Source of the DNA: Aeromicrobium sp. Leaf245
GTDB lineage: Bacteria; Actinomycetota; Actinomycetes; Propionibacteriales; Nocardioidaceae
Reading direction: 5' to 3'
Assembly (NCBI RefSeq): GCF_942548115.1
Contig: NZ_OW824151.1
Location: 1,116,001-1,180,000 of the forward strand
Length of the DNA stretch: 64,000 bases
Of the stretch, positions 1-7,898 are shown one piece after another. The notes beneath the pieces are model-generated. The model saw only the letters and a list, made by a program, of their open reading frames with translations. It had not been told where the DNA came from and searched no databases. The position numbers were made by a program, and so were the translations under genes. Numbering within the stretch: position 1 is the first letter of the stretch; every line of letters begins with the position of its first letter.

Positions 1-20
1 CCTGATCGAAGGAGCCCCCG

Positions 21-1367
21 ATGAGCCTCTACGCCGTCACGAACCCCGCCACCGGCGAGGTCGTCCAGGAGTACCCCACCGCCAGCGACGCCGACGTCGA
101 GAACGCGGTCACGGCCGCGGACGAGGCGTTCCGCACGTGGTCGCGGTCCTCCACCGTGGCCGAGCGGGCCGAGCTGGTGCGCCGCGTCGGCGCGCTGCAC
201 CACGAGCGTCGCAACGAGCTGGCCGCCATCATCCAGCGCGAGATGGGCAAGCCGCTCGAGGAGTGCCTGGGCGAGGTCGACTTCTGCACCGCCATCTACG
301 ACTTCTACGCCGACAACGCCGCGGCGTTCATGGCCGACGAGCCGCTCGAGCTGCTCGAGGGCGAGGGATCGGCCGTCGTGAAGCGCACGGCCGTGGGCGT
401 GCTGCTCGGCATCATGCCGTGGAACTTCCCGTACTACCAGATCGCACGCTTCGCGGGCCCCAACCTCGCGACCGGCAACACCATCGTCCTCAAGCACGCA
501 CCGCAGTGCCCCGAGTCCGCCGCGGCGCTCGAGCGGATCTTCCTCGACGCCGGCTTCCCCGAGGGTGCCTACGTCAACGTCTACGCCACGAACGAGCAGG
601 TCGCCGACGTCATCGCCGACCCGCGGGTCCAGGGCGTCTCGCTCACCGGGTCCGAGCGCGCCGGTGCGGCCGTGGCCGAGATCGCTGGTCGCCACCTCAA
701 GAAGGTCGTCCTCGAGCTCGGCGGGTCCGACCCGTTCGTGGTGCTGGGCAGCTCCGACCTCGACGACACGGTCGACAAGGCCGTGGCGGCGCGGCTCGAC
801 AACACCGGCCAGGCCTGCAACGCGGGCAAGCGGTTCATCGTCGTCGAGGACCTCTACGACTCGTTCGTCGAGAAGTTCACCGCCAAGATGCTCGCGGCCG
901 CCGAGGGCATCGCGCCGCTGTCGTCCGTCGCCGCGGCCGAGCGGCTGGCCGACCAGGTGGAGCGTGCCGTCGAGCAGGGCGCGCACCTGGAGAGCGCGGG
1001 GGAGCGCGACGGCGCCCACTTCCCGCCCGGCGTGCTCACGGGCGTGAAGCCCGGTGACGACGCCTTCCACGAGGAGCTGTTCGGCCCGGTGGGCATCGTG
1101 TTCAAGGTCGGGTCGGAGGAGGAGGCCGTGGAGCTCGCGAACGACACCCCGTTCGGTCTCGGCTCCTACGTGTTCACCGACGACGCCGACCAGGCCCAGC
1201 GGGTGGCCGACCGCATCGAGGCCGGCATGGTCTTCGTCAACGGCGTCGGCGCCGAGGGTGCCGAGCTGCCCTTCGGCGGCGTCAAGCGGTCCGGGTTCGG
1301 CCGCGAGCTCGGACGCTTCGGCATGGACGAGTTCGTCAACAAGAAGCTCATCCGCACGGTCGGCTGA
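21..1367 (+). CDS. NAD(P)-dependent succinate-semialdehyde dehydrogenase-type aldehyde dehydrogenase
   Basis: A cytosolic aldehyde dehydrogenase that oxidises an aldehyde to its acid with NAD(P); the whole-length resemblance is to actinobacterial GabD1-type succinate-semialdehyde dehydrogenases, so succinate from 4-aminobutyrate or 4-hydroxybutyrate is the likely product. The protein is 448 residues. It shows the MPWNFP cofactor motif, the ELGGSDPF motif with general base E232, and the catalytic cysteine C266 in NTGQACNAGKRF. The PFGGVKRSGFGREL C-terminal motif is complete. The loop after residue 295 looks shorter than in GabD1, lacking most of the usual GDP...GPL segment. The ATG has an AAGGAG ribosome site at about 10-15. 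Family is certain; substrate is inferred. A succinate-semialdehyde role would suit the transhydrogenase at 43290, but the two genes are 42 kb apart. Confidence 0.85.
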   Translation: MSLYAVTNPATGEVVQEYPTASDADVENAVTAADEAFRTWSRSSTVAERAELVRRVGALHHERRNELAAIIQREMGKPLEECLGEVDFCTAIYDFYADNAAAFMADEPLELLEGEGSAVVKRTAVGVLLGIMPWNFPYYQIARFAGPNLATGNTIVLKHAPQCPESAAALERIFLDAGFPEGAYVNVYATNEQVADVIADPRVQGVSLTGSERAGAAVAEIAGRHLKKVVLELGGSDPFVVLGSSDLDDTVDKAVAARLDNTGQACNAGKRFIVVEDLYDSFVEKFTAKMLAAAEGIAPLSSVAAAERLADQVERAVEQGAHLESAGERDGAHFPPGVLTGVKPGDDAFHEELFGPVGIVFKVGSEEEAVELANDTPFGLGSYVFTDDADQAQRVADRIEAGMVFVNGVGAEGAELPFGGVKRSGFGRELGRFGMDEFVNKKLIRTVG

Positions 1368-1430
1368 GCGCCGCACCTCGACGAGGTGCCCGGTCCCGCG
1401 TCATGACCGGGGTCCTGCTCCGTCCCAGTA

Positions 1431-1473
1431 GGTGCCGGTCCCGCTCGGCAACAGGGCGGGCGGGGCCGGCACC
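1431..1473 (+). terminator. Hairpin terminator candidate between the aldehyde dehydrogenase gene and pyrD
   Basis: A 14-bp stem (1431-1444 with 1460-1473, one G·U pair) encloses a 15-nt loop. It lies 64 bp past the aldehyde dehydrogenase stop and before the pyrD promoter. A smaller 7-8-bp hairpin sits at 1373-1389. Neither has a T-run, as is usual in this window. Confidence 0.5.
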
Positions 1474-1518
1474 CCGGGCCACGGCAGCGTCGCCGCGATG
1501 GGCGTGATCGGCCCGGAC

Positions 1519-1532
1519 TAGGCTGGCGGCCG
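1519..1532 (+). promoter_or_regulatory. pyrD -10 box, predicted leaderless start
   Basis: TAGGCT at 1519-1524 ends 7 nt before the GTG of pyrD, which puts the predicted transcription start on or next to the start codon. No Shine-Dalgarno-like sequence precedes the GTG. No clear -35 is visible. The same TAGGCT with a 6-nt gap precedes murB. Confidence 0.55.
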
Positions 1533-2551
1533 TGGCCTACGACGCGCTGTTCTCGACGGTCTTCGCCCGCATGGACCCCGAGGTCGCGCACGAGCAGGCG
1601 TTCCGGGCGATCCGGCTCGGGGGTCGCCTCGCCGCTCCGCTGACGTCGGTGCCCCCGGCGCCCCGCACCGTGATGGGGGTGGAGTTCCCGAACGCGTTCG
1701 GGCTGGCGGCGGGCTTCGACAAGAACGCCCGCGCCGTCCCGGGCCTGCTGGGGCTGGGCTTCGGGCACGTCGAGGTCGGGACGGTCACGGCGCGCCCGCA
1801 GCCGGGGAACCCACGGCCGCGCCTGTTCCGGCTGCTCGAGGACGAGGCGATCGTGAACCGGATGGGGTTCAACAACGACGGTGCGGCCGTGGTGGCGTCC
1901 CGCCTGCACCGGCTGCGCCGCACCCGTGCGGGTGCCGACGCGGTGATCGGCGTCAACATCGGCAAGACGAAGGTCGTGCCGGCGGCCGAGGCCGTGGCCG
2001 ACTACGTGGAGAGCGCCCGCCTGCTCGCCCCCTACGCGAGCTACCTCGTGGTCAACGTCTCGAGCCCGAACACCCCGGGCCTGCGCGACCTGCAGGCCGT
2101 CGACTCGCTCCGGCCCATCCTCGAGGCCGTGGGCGACGTCACCGCCCGAGAGGGCGTTCCTCTGGTGGTCAAGATCGCGCCGGACCTCGCCGACGCCGAC
2201 GTCGACGCGGTGGCCGACCTGGCTCTCGAGCTAGGGCTGGACGGCATCAGCGCCACCAACACGACGATCGCGCGCCCGGACTCGTTGCGCACGCCCCGGG
2301 CGACGGTCGACGCCGCGGGTGCCGGGGGCCTCTCCGGGCCGGTGCTCGCCGACCGGTCCACGGAGGTGCTGCGCCGCCTGAGGGGACGTGTGGGCGACCG
2401 GCTGGCCCTGGTCGGCGTCGGCGGCGTGACCACGCCGCAGGACGTCCGCGACCGCCTCGACGCGGGTGCGGACCTGGTGCAGGCGTACACCGGATTCGTC
2501 TACGGCGGGCCGCTGTGGCCGGCCCGTCTGGCCCGCGCTTCCAGGCTCTGA
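1532..2551 (+). CDS. pyrD: Dihydroorotate dehydrogenase (quinone), class 2
   Basis: Oxidises dihydroorotate to orotate, the fourth step of de novo UMP synthesis, passing electrons to membrane quinones. The 339-residue product has the class 2 features: an N-terminal helical segment (about residues 1-40) for membrane association, the FMN-barrel motif [43 protein letters not shown] with the class 2 catalytic serine region, KIAPDL, and the C-terminal phosphate-binding YTGFVYGGP. The GTG at 1532 is chosen because the family N-terminus begins here and a -10 box lies 7 nt upstream. It stands apart from other pyr genes. Length matches the family (about 335-360). Confidence 0.95.
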   Translation: MAYDALFSTVFARMDPEVAHEQAFRAIRLGGRLAAPLTSVPPAPRTVMGVEFPNAFGLAAGFDKNARAVPGLLGLGFGHVEVGTVTARPQPGNPRPRLFRLLEDEAIVNRMGFNNDGAAVVASRLHRLRRTRAGADAVIGVNIGKTKVVPAAEAVADYVESARLLAPYASYLVVNVSSPNTPGLRDLQAVDSLRPILEAVGDVTAREGVPLVVKIAPDLADADVDAVADLALELGLDGISATNTTIARPDSLRTPRATVDAAGAGGLSGPVLADRSTEVLRRLRGRVGDRLALVGVGGVTTPQDVRDRLDAGADLVQAYTGFVYGGPLWPARLARASRL

Positions 2552-2583
2552 GCGACGTCGGCGGAGAAGGGGGACCCCCCGAT

Positions 2584-2612
2584 TTCGTCCTGCGCCGACC
2601 ATTGGGTACTGT
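2584..2612 (+). promoter_or_regulatory. Promoter of the tRNA-Thr/tRNA-Met/rpmG unit
   Basis: TTCGTC (2584-2589) and TACTGT (2607-2612) are separated by 17 bp. A start at about 2619 would leave a short 5' leader before tRNA-Thr at 2626. The -10 sequence is the same as that proposed for rpsL. Confidence 0.5.
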
Positions 2613-2625
2613 TGGCTGTCGGCTT

Positions 2626-2698
2626 GCCCCTTTAGCTCAGTCGGCAGAGCGTTTCCATGGTAAGGAAAAGGTCTACGGTTCGATTCCGTAAAGGGGCT
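2626..2698 (+). tRNA. tRNA-Thr(GGT)
   Basis: 73-nt cloverleaf. The acceptor stem GCCCCTT (2626-2632) pairs with AAGGGGC (2691-2697), and T2698 is the discriminator. The anticodon stem TTTCC/GGAAA encloses the loop ATGGTAA with anticodon GGT. The T-arm contains GGTTCGATTCC. CCA is not encoded. It forms a tight cluster with tRNA-Met and rpmG, the usual actinobacterial order. Confidence 0.95.
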
Positions 2699-2727
2699 CT
2701 GAGAGACGGGGAGACTCGTCCCCTCGC

Positions 2728-2801
2728 GGCTGGGTAGCTCAGGTGGTTAGAGCACACGACTCATAATCGTGGTGTCGCGGGTTCGAGTCCCGCCCCAGCT
2801 A
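2728..2801 (+). tRNA. tRNA-Met(CAT), elongator
   Basis: 74-nt cloverleaf. The anticodon stem CACGA/TCGTG encloses the loop CTCATAA (anticodon CAT). The T-arm is GGGTTCGAGTCCC. The acceptor stem GGCTGGG pairs with CCCAGCT, so the terminal pair is G1·U72. It lacks the three G-C pairs in the anticodon stem expected of initiator tRNA, hence the elongator call. Confidence 0.93.
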
Positions 2802-2852
2802 CCGAAGACCGCACGTGCACGGCATCACCCCCAGACCAGAAGAGGCAGACCA

Positions 2853-3023
2853 GTGGCGAGCAAGAGCTCCGACGTTCGACCCAAGATCACCTTGGCTTGC
2901 ACCGAGTGCAAGGAGCGCAACTACATCACCAAGAAGAACCGTCGCAACGATCCCGATCGTCTCGACCTCAAGAAGTTCTGCCCGCGCTGCAAGACCCACC
3001 AGGTCCACCGCGAGACGCGCTGA
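2853..3023 (+). CDS. rpmG: 50S ribosomal protein L33 (zinc-binding C+ type)
   Basis: A 56-residue protein of the large ribosomal subunit near the E site. It keeps two CxxC pairs (C16/C19 and C43/C46), so it is the zinc-binding form. The GTG at 2853 is chosen because [11 protein letters not shown] is the standard actinobacterial N-terminus; the longer reading frame starting upstream would run through the tRNA. It follows tRNA-Thr and tRNA-Met and is closed by a strong hairpin. In mycobacteria the next genes are the mycolate dehydratases hadABC; here murB follows directly. Confidence 0.95.
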   Translation: MASKSSDVRPKITLACTECKERNYITKKNRRNDPDRLDLKKFCPRCKTHQVHRETR

Positions 3024-3040
3024 GCCTCCCGCACCACCGT

Positions 3041-3076
3041 CACGAGACCCCCGGCCGCACGGCCGGGGGTCTCGTG
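3041..3076 (+). terminator. Strong terminator after rpmG
   Basis: A perfect 16-bp stem (3041-3056 with 3061-3076) closes on a GCAC loop. It contains the GACCCCC/GGGGGTC core seen in several other terminators here and has no T-run; CGTCCTGG follows. Confidence 0.9.
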
Positions 3077-3126
3077 CGTCCTGGTCCGGTGCGTCACCTC
3101 CTTCCCCTGACCGTGGGAGCGGGTCC

Positions 3127-3139
3127 TAGGCTCGACGCA
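3127..3139 (+). promoter_or_regulatory. murB -10 box, predicted leaderless start
   Basis: TAGGCT at 3127-3132 ends 6 nt before the murB ATG. No ribosome-binding sequence lies between them, so the mRNA probably starts at or next to the AUG. The -35 is not recognisable. Confidence 0.55.
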
Positions 3140-4164
3140 TGGATCTCGCGCAGCTGACCACCCTGCGCCTCGGGGGGCCGGCGCGCGACGTCGTCGAGGC
3201 CACCACCGAGCAGGAGCTCGTCGACGCGGTGCGGACGGCCGACGACGCCGGCGTCCCGCTCCTGCTGGTCGCGGGCGGGAGCAACCTCGTGGTCGGCGAC
3301 GCCGGCTTCGAGGGGACCGTCGTGCTCGTGCGCACGACGGGGCGCCAGGTCGACGCCGACGCCTGCAGCGGCGCCATGGTCACCGTGCAGGCGGGGGAGT
3401 CGTGGGACGCGCTCGTCGCGGTGGCCGTCGAGTCCGGCTGGGTCGGGCTGGAGGCGCTGTCGGGCATCCCCGGGTCCGTGGGGGCCACGCCCATCCAGAA
3501 CGTCGGTGCCTACGGCCAGGAGGTCGCGCAGACCATCGCCTCGGTGCGGGTCTACGACCGCGCCGAGCAGCGGGTGCGCACCCTGTTCGCCGTGGACTGC
3601 GGGTTCGGCTACCGGCACAGCCGCTTCAAGGCCGAGCCCGGCCGGTTCGTGGTGCTCGCCGTGGCGTTCCAGCTGCGTCTGGGCGACCTGTCCGCGCCCG
3701 TCGCGTACGCCGAGCTGGCCACCCGCCTGGGCGTCGACGTGGGCGACCGCGCCCCCCTGGCCGACGTCCGTGGGGCGGTGCTCGGGCTGCGGGCCGCGAA
3801 GGGCATGGTGCTCGACGCCGACGACCACGACACGTGGAGCGCGGGGTCGTTCTTCACCAACCCCGTCCTCGACGCCGACGCGGCCGGGCGTCTGCCCGAG
3901 GGGGCCCCGCGGTTCCCGCAGGCCGACGGAACCGTCAAGACGAGCGCGGCATGGCTCATCCAGGCCGCCGGGTTCGAGCGCGGTCACACGGTGGCCGGTG
4001 GGCGGGCCGCGGTCTCCTCCAAGCACACCCTGGCCCTCACGAACCGCGGCGACGCCACGGGCGAGGACCTGCTCGCCCTGGCCCGGGAGGTGCGCGACGG
4101 CGTGCGCGACGCCTTCGGCATCACCCTCGTGCCGGAACCCGTGCTCGTCGGCTGCACCCTCTGA
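3139..4164 (+). CDS. murB: UDP-N-acetylenolpyruvoylglucosamine reductase
   Basis: Catalyses the NADPH-dependent reduction of UDP-GlcNAc-enolpyruvate to UDP-MurNAc, the second committed step of peptidoglycan synthesis, in the cytosol. The 341-residue protein has the FAD-binding VAGGSNLVV (about residues 44-52), the IPGSVGATPIQNVGAYGQE segment, YRHSRFK with catalytic arginine R159, GSFFTNP with proton-donor serine S237, and the terminal EPVLVG with E333. All active-site residues are present. It is a type I (longer) MurB. It stands alone, with an apparent leaderless start, and converges with the minus-strand chain beginning at 4200. Confidence 0.96.
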   Translation: MDLAQLTTLRLGGPARDVVEATTEQELVDAVRTADDAGVPLLLVAGGSNLVVGDAGFEGTVVLVRTTGRQVDADACSGAMVTVQAGESWDALVAVAVESGWVGLEALSGIPGSVGATPIQNVGAYGQEVAQTIASVRVYDRAEQRVRTLFAVDCGFGYRHSRFKAEPGRFVVLAVAFQLRLGDLSAPVAYAELATRLGVDVGDRAPLADVRGAVLGLRAAKGMVLDADDHDTWSAGSFFTNPVLDADAAGRLPEGAPRFPQADGTVKTSAAWLIQAAGFERGHTVAGGRAAVSSKHTLALTNRGDATGEDLLALAREVRDGVRDAFGITLVPEPVLVGCTL

Positions 4165-4168
4165 GCCG

Positions 4169-4198
4169 GCCTCGCGGACGAACGGTTCGGGCGAGGGC
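4169..4198. terminator. Weak bidirectional hairpin between convergent murB and the DUF4190-like gene
   Basis: CCTCGC (4169-4174) and GCGAGG (4191-4196) flank an inner CGAAC/GTTCG pair, making an interrupted hairpin. It fills the 35-bp gap between two convergent stops. Weaker than the other terminators. Confidence 0.35.
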
Positions 4199-4199
4199 C

Positions 4200-4526
4200 T
4201 CAGTACCCCGTGTCCGCGGAGAGCTGCAGGTGGGCCCGTACGGCGAAGCCCACCAGGACGAGCAGGCCGACGACGACCAGTGCCGTGGCGAGCGCGCCGA
4301 GGACCATGCCGGCCGTGGCCTGTCGGCGGCCGACCCACCGTGCAGGATCACGGTCGATCTCGCGACGCGTCGAGACCCCCAGGTGCCAGACGTACGGGCC
4401 GAGCAGGGCGGGCAGCACGAACACGGCCCCGACGAGGGACAGCAGGCCCAGCACGTAGGCCCGGTCCGCGCCGGGGTGGACGGTGGGCGCGGGGTGGTCG
4501 AGGTCCGGCACGTCGATGCCGCTCAC
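4200..4526 (-). CDS. DUF4190-like small membrane protein
   Basis: A 108-residue protein of unknown function with two hydrophobic segments: residues about 25-48 (GLLSLVGAVFVLPALLGPYV) and about 72-94 (GMVLGALATALVVVGLLVLV). They flank a short polar loop with a basic stretch, the layout of DUF4190 proteins. The GTG at 4526 overlaps the adenosine deaminase stop by 4 bases (GTGA), so translation is probably coupled. A longer upstream reading frame exists but lies inside the add gene and is rejected. Nothing in it suggests enzymatic activity. Confidence 0.7.
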   Translation of the reverse strand: MSGIDVPDLDHPAPTVHPGADRAYVLGLLSLVGAVFVLPALLGPYVWHLGVSTRREIDRDPARWVGRRQATAGMVLGALATALVVVGLLVLVGFAVRAHLQLSADTGY

Positions 4527-5533
4527 GACGTCCGCCACCGGTCGACGTCGGCCAGGGCCGCAGCCTTGAGGTCGTCGGGGGCGTGCGAGCGGCGCAGCGA
4601 CATCGCGGCGAGGTCGGCCAGCTCGTCGTCGCTGAAGTCCTGCGCGGCCCGCAGCACGTTGTACTGACCGGCCAGCCGCGAGCCGAAGAGCAACGGGTCG
4701 TCGGCGCCGAGCGCGACGTCGACGCCGGCCTCGACGAGGGTGCGCACCGGCACCTCCTCGAGCGTGGCGTACACGCCGAGCGCCACGTTTGAGGTGGGGC
4801 ACACCTCGAGGGCCACGCCGGCCTCGGCGACCCGCTCGAGCACCGCCGGGTCCTCGCTCGAGCGCACGCCGTGGCCCAGGCGGGTGGGGTGCAGGTGGTC
4901 GAGGCACTGCGCCACGTGGGCCGGGCCGCGCAGCTCACCGCCGTGGGGCACGAGCGAGAGCCCGGCCCGCTCGGCGATCGCGAAGGCCGGGGCGAAGGCG
5001 GCCGTGTCGCCCCGCCGCTCGTCGTTCGAGAGCCCGAAGCCGACCACGCCGCGTCCGGCGTACTGCCCGGCGAGGCGCGCCAGCGTGCGGGCGTCGAGGG
5101 GGTGGCGGGTGCGGTTCGCGGCCACCACGACCGCCATGCCGGTGCCCACGCGCTCTCCGGCGTCACGGGCGGCGTCGATCACGAGGTCGGTGAAGGCGGT
5201 GATGCCACCGAACCGGGCGCCGTAGCCCGACGGGTCGACCTGGATCTCGGTCCACACCGCACCGTCGCGGGCGTCGTCCTCGGCCGCCTCCAGGACCAGG
5301 CGCCGCACGTCGTCCTCCGTGCGCAGGACCGAGCGGGCCACGTCGTACAGCCGCTGGAACCGGAACCAGCCCTTCTCGTCCGTGGCCACGAGCTGGGGCG
5401 GCCACTCCTCGACGAGGGCCGGCGGCAGCCGGATGCCGTCGCGCTCGGCGAGCTCCACCAGGGTCGTGTGGCGCATCGACCCGGTGAAGTGCAGGTGCAG
5501 GTGCGCCTTGGGCAGCGTGGCGACGGACCTCAC
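4523..5533 (-). CDS. add: Adenosine deaminase family protein
   Basis: Deaminates adenosine (or deoxyadenosine) to inosine in purine salvage, in the cytosol. The 336-residue TIM-barrel protein carries the metal-binding HLHLHFTGSM near the N-terminus (residues about 10-19), a WTEIQVDPSGYG segment, the VPHGGE histidine/glutamate motif, the LGHGVR histidine motif, EVCPTSNV and the ALGADDPLLF aspartate motif. All deaminase metal and catalytic positions appear present. HLHLHFTG replaces the more common HLHLDGS, a variant I associate with an actinobacterial subgroup. The GTG at 5533 is preferred because it overlaps the upstream stop as GTGA and family homology starts there. It is the middle gene of a three-gene overlapping chain. 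Confidence 0.87.
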   Translation of the reverse strand: MRSVATLPKAHLHLHFTGSMRHTTLVELAERDGIRLPPALVEEWPPQLVATDEKGWFRFQRLYDVARSVLRTEDDVRRLVLEAAEDDARDGAVWTEIQVDPSGYGARFGGITAFTDLVIDAARDAGERVGTGMAVVVAANRTRHPLDARTLARLAGQYAGRGVVGFGLSNDERRGDTAAFAPAFAIAERAGLSLVPHGGELRGPAHVAQCLDHLHPTRLGHGVRSSEDPAVLERVAEAGVALEVCPTSNVALGVYATLEEVPVRTLVEAGVDVALGADDPLLFGSRLAGQYNVLRAAQDFSDDELADLAAMSLRRSHAPDDLKAAALADVDRWRTS

Positions 5534-6027
5534 GGGGTGAGGGCCTCCGCCACGTACGAGCGGGCCCCGCGGGCCTCGAGCCCGGCCCGGACCCGCTCGA
5601 TCGTGCGAGGACGCACCAGCACGTGGAACAGCATGGAGGGCACCCCGACGACGACGGCGAGGACGAACGGCCACGGCCCCTCGTCGAGGACGAACGACAG
5701 CGCCAGCGCGGCGATCAGCGGGGCCTCCGTCAGGACGAAGCGCAGGATCATCGTGGTCTGGAACGCCTGCACCGAGGCGCGCCGGGCGGCGGCCTCGTCG
5801 AGCCCGGGCTCCAGTGCGGCCACGCGGTAGCCGATCGTCTGCGCGGCGAGGAAGCCGAGGACCACGGCACCGAGGGCGGCGGCCGCGCCGACCACCGAGA
5901 GCTCACCCTGGTCGGGAGGCAGCACGAACAGGATCGCGACCAGCACGATGAGGGGCGAGGTGCCCAACGTGAGCGCGAGGACCCGCAGCGAGCGGCCGGG
6001 GGACGGGGCGGGCTGGGCGACGCTCAT
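5530..6027 (-). CDS. Four-helix membrane protein of unknown function
   Basis: A 165-residue integral membrane protein that I do not recognise. Four hydrophobic segments can be seen: about residues 14-38, 44-68, 92-112 and 116-136. The rest is a short basic C-terminal tail ending in a helix with ERVRAGLEARGARSYVAEAL. The ATG at 6027 is preferred over an in-frame ATG at 6069 because the hydrophobic core starts soon after and the extra 14 residues are low-complexity. Its stop overlaps the add start (GTGA), so these genes are cotranslated. No catalytic motif is visible. Confidence 0.7.
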   Translation of the reverse strand: MSVAQPAPSPGRSLRVLALTLGTSPLIVLVAILFVLPPDQGELSVVGAAAALGAVVLGFLAAQTIGYRVAALEPGLDEAAARRASVQAFQTTMILRFVLTEAPLIAALALSFVLDEGPWPFVLAVVVGVPSMLFHVLVRPRTIERVRAGLEARGARSYVAEALTP

Positions 6028-6108
6028 GGCGTCACCGTATCGGCCGGTGCCGACCCCGCGCCCGTCCACCGCCGGGTGCGTCGCGCGTGCGCCGGGTAAA
6101 GGCCGCGG

Positions 6109-7533
6109 CTACTGCGAGGCGCGGGCGGCACGCTCGACCGCGTCGGCCACGCGGTGGTGGACCTCCGGGTGGAAGACGCTCGGCACGATGTAGTCGGCGT
6201 TGAGCTCGTCGTCCTCGACGCACGCCGCGATGGCTTCGGCCGCCGCCAGGAGCACCGGCACGTCGATGCCGTGGCTGTGCGCGTCGAGCAGTCCGCGGAA
6301 GATCCCCGGGAACGCCAGCACGTTGTTGATCTGGTTCGGGTAGTCCGACCGACCGGTGGCCACCACGCGCGCGTGCTCGCGGGCGAGGGCCGGGTCGATC
6401 TCCGGGTCCGGGTTGGCGAGGGCGAACACCACGGCGTCGTCGGCCATCGTGGCGACGTCGGCGGCACCGAGCAGGCGTGGCGCGCTGACGCCGATGAACA
6501 CGTCGGCGTCGACGAGAGCGTCCTTCAGGGTGCCCGAGACGCCACGCGGGTTGGTGTTCTCCCCGATCCAGGCGAGCGTGGGGTCGGTGTCGCCGCGCTC
6601 CGTGGAGACGATGCCGTCGACGTCGCACACGACCACGTCGCGCAGGCCTGCCCCGAGGAGCAGCCGCAGGATCGCGGTGCCGGCGGCGCCGGCACCCACC
6701 AGCACCACGCGCACGTCCTCGAGCGACTTCTCGACCACGCGCAGGGCGTTGCGCAGCGCGGCCAGCACCACGATGGCGGTGCCGTGCTGGTCGTCGTGGA
6801 AGACGGGGATGTCGAGCCGCTCGCGCAGGCGTGCCTCGATCTCGAAGCACCGCGGCGCCGAGATGTCCTCGAGGTTGATGCCGGCGAACCCGGGGGCCAC
6901 GGCGGCGACGGTCTCGACGATCTGGTCCACGTCCTGGGTGTCCAGGCACAGCGGCCAGGCGTCGATGCCGCCGAAGGTCTTGAACAGGGCGGCCTTGCCC
7001 TCCATGACCGGCAGGGCTGCGTGCGGGCCGATGTTGCCGAGTCCGAGCACGGCCGAGCCGTCGGTGACCACGGCCACGCTGTTGCGCTTGATGGTCAGGC
7101 GCCGCGCGTCCTCGCGGTCGGCCGCGATCGCCTGGCAGATGCGGGCGACGCCGGGGGTGTAGACCATCGAGAGGTCGTCGCGGTTGCGCAGCGCGTGCTT
7201 GGACGCGGTCTCGATGACCCCGCCGAGGTGCATGAGGAAGGTGCGGTCGGAGACCTTCTTGACGGCGACGTCGGGGATCGCCCGCAGCCCCTCGACGATG
7301 CGGTCGGCGTGGGCGGTGTCGCCGGCGGCGATGGTCAGGTCGATGCGCAGGGCGTCGGCGCGCGACGCGGCCACGTCGAGCGCGGTCACGATGCCCCCGC
7401 TGGACTCCACCGTGGTCGTCAGGTGGCTCACGGCGGTGCCGCCGGCCGGCACCTCGAGGCGCACCGTGATGGAGTGGGACACGTTCGGGGCGGGGGACGC
7501 GCCGACGGCACTTTCGGTCGTGGAATGGCTCAC
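6109..7533 (-). CDS. NAD-dependent malic enzyme with N-terminal ACT domain
   Basis: Oxidatively decarboxylates malate to pyruvate with NAD(P), linking the TCA cycle to pyruvate. The 474-residue protein starts with an ACT-type regulatory domain (about residues 20-95), then the malic enzyme N-terminal domain with VYTPGVA and TDGSAVLGLGNIGP, and the catalytic metal segment FHDDQHGTA. It ends with a Rossmann NAD domain beginning VVLVGAGAAGTAI and a conserved SDYPNQINNVLAFPG segment. The ACT domain implies allosteric control by an amino acid or similar ligand; which one is unknown. The GTG at 7533 has GAGG close upstream. It is transcribed divergently from tRNA-Trp, with a tandem-repeat region between them. 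Confidence 0.92.
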   Translation of the reverse strand: MSHSTTESAVGASPAPNVSHSITVRLEVPAGGTAVSHLTTTVESSGGIVTALDVAASRADALRIDLTIAAGDTAHADRIVEGLRAIPDVAVKKVSDRTFLMHLGGVIETASKHALRNRDDLSMVYTPGVARICQAIAADREDARRLTIKRNSVAVVTDGSAVLGLGNIGPHAALPVMEGKAALFKTFGGIDAWPLCLDTQDVDQIVETVAAVAPGFAGINLEDISAPRCFEIEARLRERLDIPVFHDDQHGTAIVVLAALRNALRVVEKSLEDVRVVLVGAGAAGTAILRLLLGAGLRDVVVCDVDGIVSTERGDTDPTLAWIGENTNPRGVSGTLKDALVDADVFIGVSAPRLLGAADVATMADDAVVFALANPDPEIDPALAREHARVVATGRSDYPNQINNVLAFPGIFRGLLDAHSHGIDVPVLLAAAEAIAACVEDDELNADYIVPSVFHPEVHHRVADAVERAARASQ

Positions 7534-7604
7534 GATCCTCTGTTCTACGGGACCGGACCGGTTACCCGCGAGTCGTGCACATTGAGTTCACGCCGCCCGG
7601 CGGG

Positions 7605-7777
7605 GGTGCCGGGCCGTGGGCGGCGGACGGTACGGCGGGGTGCCGGGCCGCAGGCGGCAGACGGCGCGGCGGGGTTGCCGGGCCGTGGGCGGCAGACGGT
7701 ACGGCGGGGTGCCGGGCCGCCGGCGGCAGACGGCGCAGCGGGGGTGCCGGGCCGCAGGCGGCAGAGGGCGCCGGCGG
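7605..7777. repeat. Five tandem 34/35-bp GC-rich repeats (minisatellite)
   Basis: Units begin at 7605, 7639, 7673, 7708 and 7743, each starting GGTGCCGGGCCG (the third with an extra T). Units 1 and 3 share a GTGGGCGG...GACGGTACGG version and units 2, 4 and 5 a GCAGGCGG-like version, giving a partial 69-bp higher-order period. There are no unique spacers, so it is not a CRISPR. It fills most of the 365-bp gap between the divergent malic enzyme gene and tRNA-Trp. Every unit can be read without stops in some frames, but no credible protein results. Confidence 0.9.
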
Positions 7778-7781
7778 TCGG

Positions 7782-7812
7782 TTCGACTCGGCCGGTGCGC
7801 ACCCCTTACACT
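7782..7812 (+). promoter_or_regulatory. Promoter of tRNA-Trp-secE-nusG
   Basis: TTCGAC (7782-7787) and TACACT (7807-7812) are 19 bp apart, immediately after the tandem repeats. Transcription would start near 7819, 80 nt before tRNA-Trp. The -10 is good; the -35 and its spacing are marginal. Confidence 0.45.
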
Positions 7813-7898
7813 GGACGGACCGGTGAGATCTCACTCTGTTTCGTCATGCCCTCGTGTCCTGCACGCAGGACGGGGGAGACGGGCAGAAGCGCCGGTGG

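Noticed and set aside
2728-2801. Initiator tRNA-fMet
   Set aside because: The anticodon stem lacks the three consecutive G-C pairs of initiators; it fits elongator tRNA-Met.
3402-4792. Long alternate-frame readings over murB and beyond
   Set aside because: They ignore the well-conserved murB frame and consist of Arg/Ala/Pro-rich sequence produced by GC-rich third positions.
7605-7777. CRISPR array
   Set aside because: The repeats are directly adjacent with no unique spacers, and no cas genes are present.
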